From the NCBI GenBank assembly GCA_024408905.1, contig JAKSUP010000058.1, forward strand, positions 1 through 7,660: a DNA stretch of 7,660 nucleotides, given 5' to 3'. The stretch is from a bacterium. GTDB taxonomy: Bacteria > Cyanobacteriota > Vampirovibrionia > Gastranaerophilales > Gastranaerophilaceae. Shown one piece after another: positions 6,088 through 7,660 of the stretch. Position numbers and translations under genes: made by a program. A model generated the notes under the pieces. That model saw only the letters and a list, made by a program, of their open reading frames with translations, was not told where the DNA came from and searched no databases. How positions within the stretch are numbered: position 1 is the stretch's first letter; every line of letters begins with the position of its first letter.

Positions 6088-7660
6088 ATCTCGGAGTTTT
6101 ACTCCTGTAACCTTAGAGATACCTTTTTCTTTTTGTGTAACACCGATTGTTCGATTTGCGGCTTCAATCATTGGCTTTCTGTGACTTACAACAATAAACT
6201 GTGTCGTTTGTGCTTGTGACTGAACAATATGTGCAAGTTTTTCAACATTAATACCGTCTAAACTCGCATCAACTTCGTCAAACGCGTAGAATGGTGCCGG
6301 CATGTGTTTTTGGATTGCAAAGACAAAAGACAATGCCGTCAGAGCTTTTTCGCCACCTGACATACCTGCAAGACGTTGTTTTTTCTTATCACGAGGTTGC
6401 GCTTCAATATCAAGCCCACCGGAGAAAGGACTTTCTTCATTTTCCAAAATCAATGTGCCTTCACCATCTGATAATTTATGGAAAATATCTTTAAACTGTT
6501 CATTTATTGAGTTGTATGTTCTTAAGAAGGTTTCTTTCTTCAAGTCTTCGTACCCTTTCATGCGTTCAAGAATTTCTGAGCGTTCTTTACTCAGGGTATC
6601 AATTTGTGTTTGCAATTCTTGTTGACGAGAAAGGACTTTGTCATAATCTTCCAAAGCACGCATATTGACTGCACCCAAGTCATCCATGCGTTTTTGAAGT
6701 CTTTGGATTTTATTTGTGATTTCTTCAATAGACATTTCAACGGGTTCAAGTGTTGAAATATTTACTCCTGCTTCTTCAAGAACGGTTTTTGTTTCTTCAA
6801 TTTGAGGTTCAAGTTCACGTCTTCTGGCTTTAAAAGATTCAATCTGTTCTTCAATTCTTTCAATTTCAGATTTTTTCAAGTTCTTTTGGGTTTCAAGATT
6901 AACTAAATCGTTGTTTATTGAATCTCGTTCTTCAACAAGAGTTTTTAATTTTTCTGCAATTTCTTCAATTTGTTCTTCTAAAGTTTTTAATTCAGGCTGT
7001 AACCCCTTTATTTCTTCAGCAAATTTTGATTTATCAAGTTCCAAATCTTTATTTGTATTTAGAGTGCGTTTAATTGTTTCATTATAATTTTGAATTGTTG
7101 TGTTAATGAAATTGATACGTTGGTTTAGTCCTTCGATATCGTTTTTAGCATCTGCCAAATTCTTTTCATAACGCTTAATTTCAGCTTCAACGCCTGCCGT
7201 TTTTTCTTTTAAATTTTTCAAATCTGAATCATTTAAAAGTTTTTCGATTTCGTCAATATCTGTTTGAAGCGAAGTAATTTTATCAGATATTTCAATATGT
7301 TTTTCTTCTAATTTATCTAATGTTTTTTCAAGTTTTGTTATTTCAGGTTCTGTTATTTTAATAAATTCTTGTTTTTCATTAATGTTGTTTTGTGTGTTAG
7401 AAAAATTAGTTTCCAAAGTCGCAAGTTCAAGTTTGGCTTTGTTATATTCTGTAGTTGAAGATGAATATTTGTTTCTAACATCATCCAATTTATCTTCTAA
7501 AGAAGTGCGTTTTGTTTCCAGAGCAGAATATTTATTTTCCATTTCTTTTAATTTAGCTCGTACGGAATCAATTTTACTATCTGACTTTTGAGAAAATTTC
7601 AACCCTGATTTTCTGATAGAACCACCGGTGATTGAACCTGATTTTTCAAACAAGTCGCCT
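6085..7660 (-). CDS. smc: chromosome partition protein SMC, C-terminal half (5' end outside window)
   Basis: SMC is the ATPase of bacterial condensin, which extrudes DNA loops and aids chromosome segregation. Only about 525 C-terminal residues of the usual 1,150-1,200 are present. The frame is open to the right edge, reading G-D-L-F-E-K-S-G-S-I-T-G-G, the end of the hinge, so the TTG at 7653 is an internal Leu. A long coiled coil rich in Glu and Lys follows (7590 to about 6560), then 'LGAVNMRALEDYDKVLSRQQ' and the C-terminal ATPase head. The head has the ABC signature 'MSGGEKALTAL' (about 6330-6362), Walker B and D-loop 'FYAFDEVDASLD' and the switch His in 'VVSHRK'. The signature begins with Met where Leu is usual, a mild change. 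The protein partners are encoded downstream by scpA and scpB. The gene ends with TAG within a small direct repeat. Confidence 0.96.
   Translation of the reverse strand, partial: GDLFEKSGSITGGSIRKSGLKFSQKSDSKIDSVRAKLKEMENKYSALETKRTSLEDKLDDVRNKYSSSTTEYNKAKLELATLETNFSNTQNNINEKQEFIKITEPEITKLEKTLDKLEEKHIEISDKITSLQTDIDEIEKLLNDSDLKNLKEKTAGVEAEIKRYEKNLADAKNDIEGLNQRINFINTTIQNYNETIKRTLNTNKDLELDKSKFAEEIKGLQPELKTLEEQIEEIAEKLKTLVEERDSINNDLVNLETQKNLKKSEIERIEEQIESFKARRRELEPQIEETKTVLEEAGVNISTLEPVEMSIEEITNKIQRLQKRMDDLGAVNMRALEDYDKVLSRQQELQTQIDTLSKERSEILERMKGYEDLKKETFLRTYNSINEQFKDIFHKLSDGEGTLILENEESPFSGGLDIEAQPRDKKKQRLAGMSGGEKALTALSFVFAIQKHMPAPFYAFDEVDASLDGINVEKLAHIVQSQAQTTQFIVVSHRKPMIEAANRTIGVTQKEKGISKVTGVKLRD

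Noticed and set aside
6291..6625. Open frames on the + strand opposite smc
   Set aside because: They are antisense to the conserved SMC head and coiled coil and have no ribosome site or family resemblance.
7651..7653. TTG at 7653 as the smc start
   Set aside because: It is a Leu in the conserved hinge-end stretch G-D-L-F-E-K-S-G, and the frame continues to the window edge.
1..7660. CRISPR array, tRNA, rRNA or insertion sequence
   Set aside because: No regularly spaced repeats, cloverleaf sequences, rRNA-like stretches or transposase genes were recognised on either strand.

Overview
The window is AT-rich and gene-dense. Its best taxonomic clue is the ScpA/ScpB pair, which is spelled the way cyanobacterial condensin proteins usually are. 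ScpA has no 'FEGPLDLLL' opening and begins its domain with 'GIEILVNMAKQGKIDPWNVD'. ScpB carries 'LRGSNAYEHVQELVEKG' and 'NGRSFNIKTTPKFAEYF'. With the low GC content this suggests a non-photosynthetic cyanobacterial relative of the Melainabacteria/Vampirovibrionia (Gastranaerophilales) type. That is an inference from remembered family patterns, not from a search.

Layout. The left part is on the + strand: the 3' part of an AAA+ ATPase gene (1-734, start outside the window), a 140-bp AT-rich gap, then a secreted-looking CHAP-domain amidase/peptidase with an Asn/Phe-rich N-terminus (875-1759). Everything to the right is on the - strand and reads as one tightly packed cluster, in transcription order: smc (3' half only, 7660-6085), an ORF6N-domain DNA-binding-type protein (5995-5480), scpA (5426-4533), scpB (4558-4046), a membrane-anchored zincin metallopeptidase with TPR repeats (4056-2578), and a MalG-type sugar ABC permease (2566-1760). 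scpA/scpB and scpB/zincin overlap. The permease ribosome site sits on the zincin stop codon. The two strands meet at 1759/1760 with stop codons directly abutting.

How they work together. SMC, ScpA and ScpB form the bacterial condensin that organises and segregates the chromosome, and here they are encoded almost side by side. The unusual member is the ORF6N gene between smc and scpA. A 29-bp perfect palindrome (14-bp arms, one central base) lies inside its coding region. A second copy, matching 22 of the 25 core bases at the same spacing, lies 23-53 bases before its start codon. The internal copy is written in codons that are GC-rich for this genome. The pair looks like a recognition or autoregulatory site and is the most interesting signal in the window. 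The zincin-TPR and permease genes have no obvious link to chromosome segregation and are probably passengers in the same transcript.

No tRNA, rRNA, CRISPR array or insertion sequence was seen, and no intergenic stretch exceeds 300 bases.
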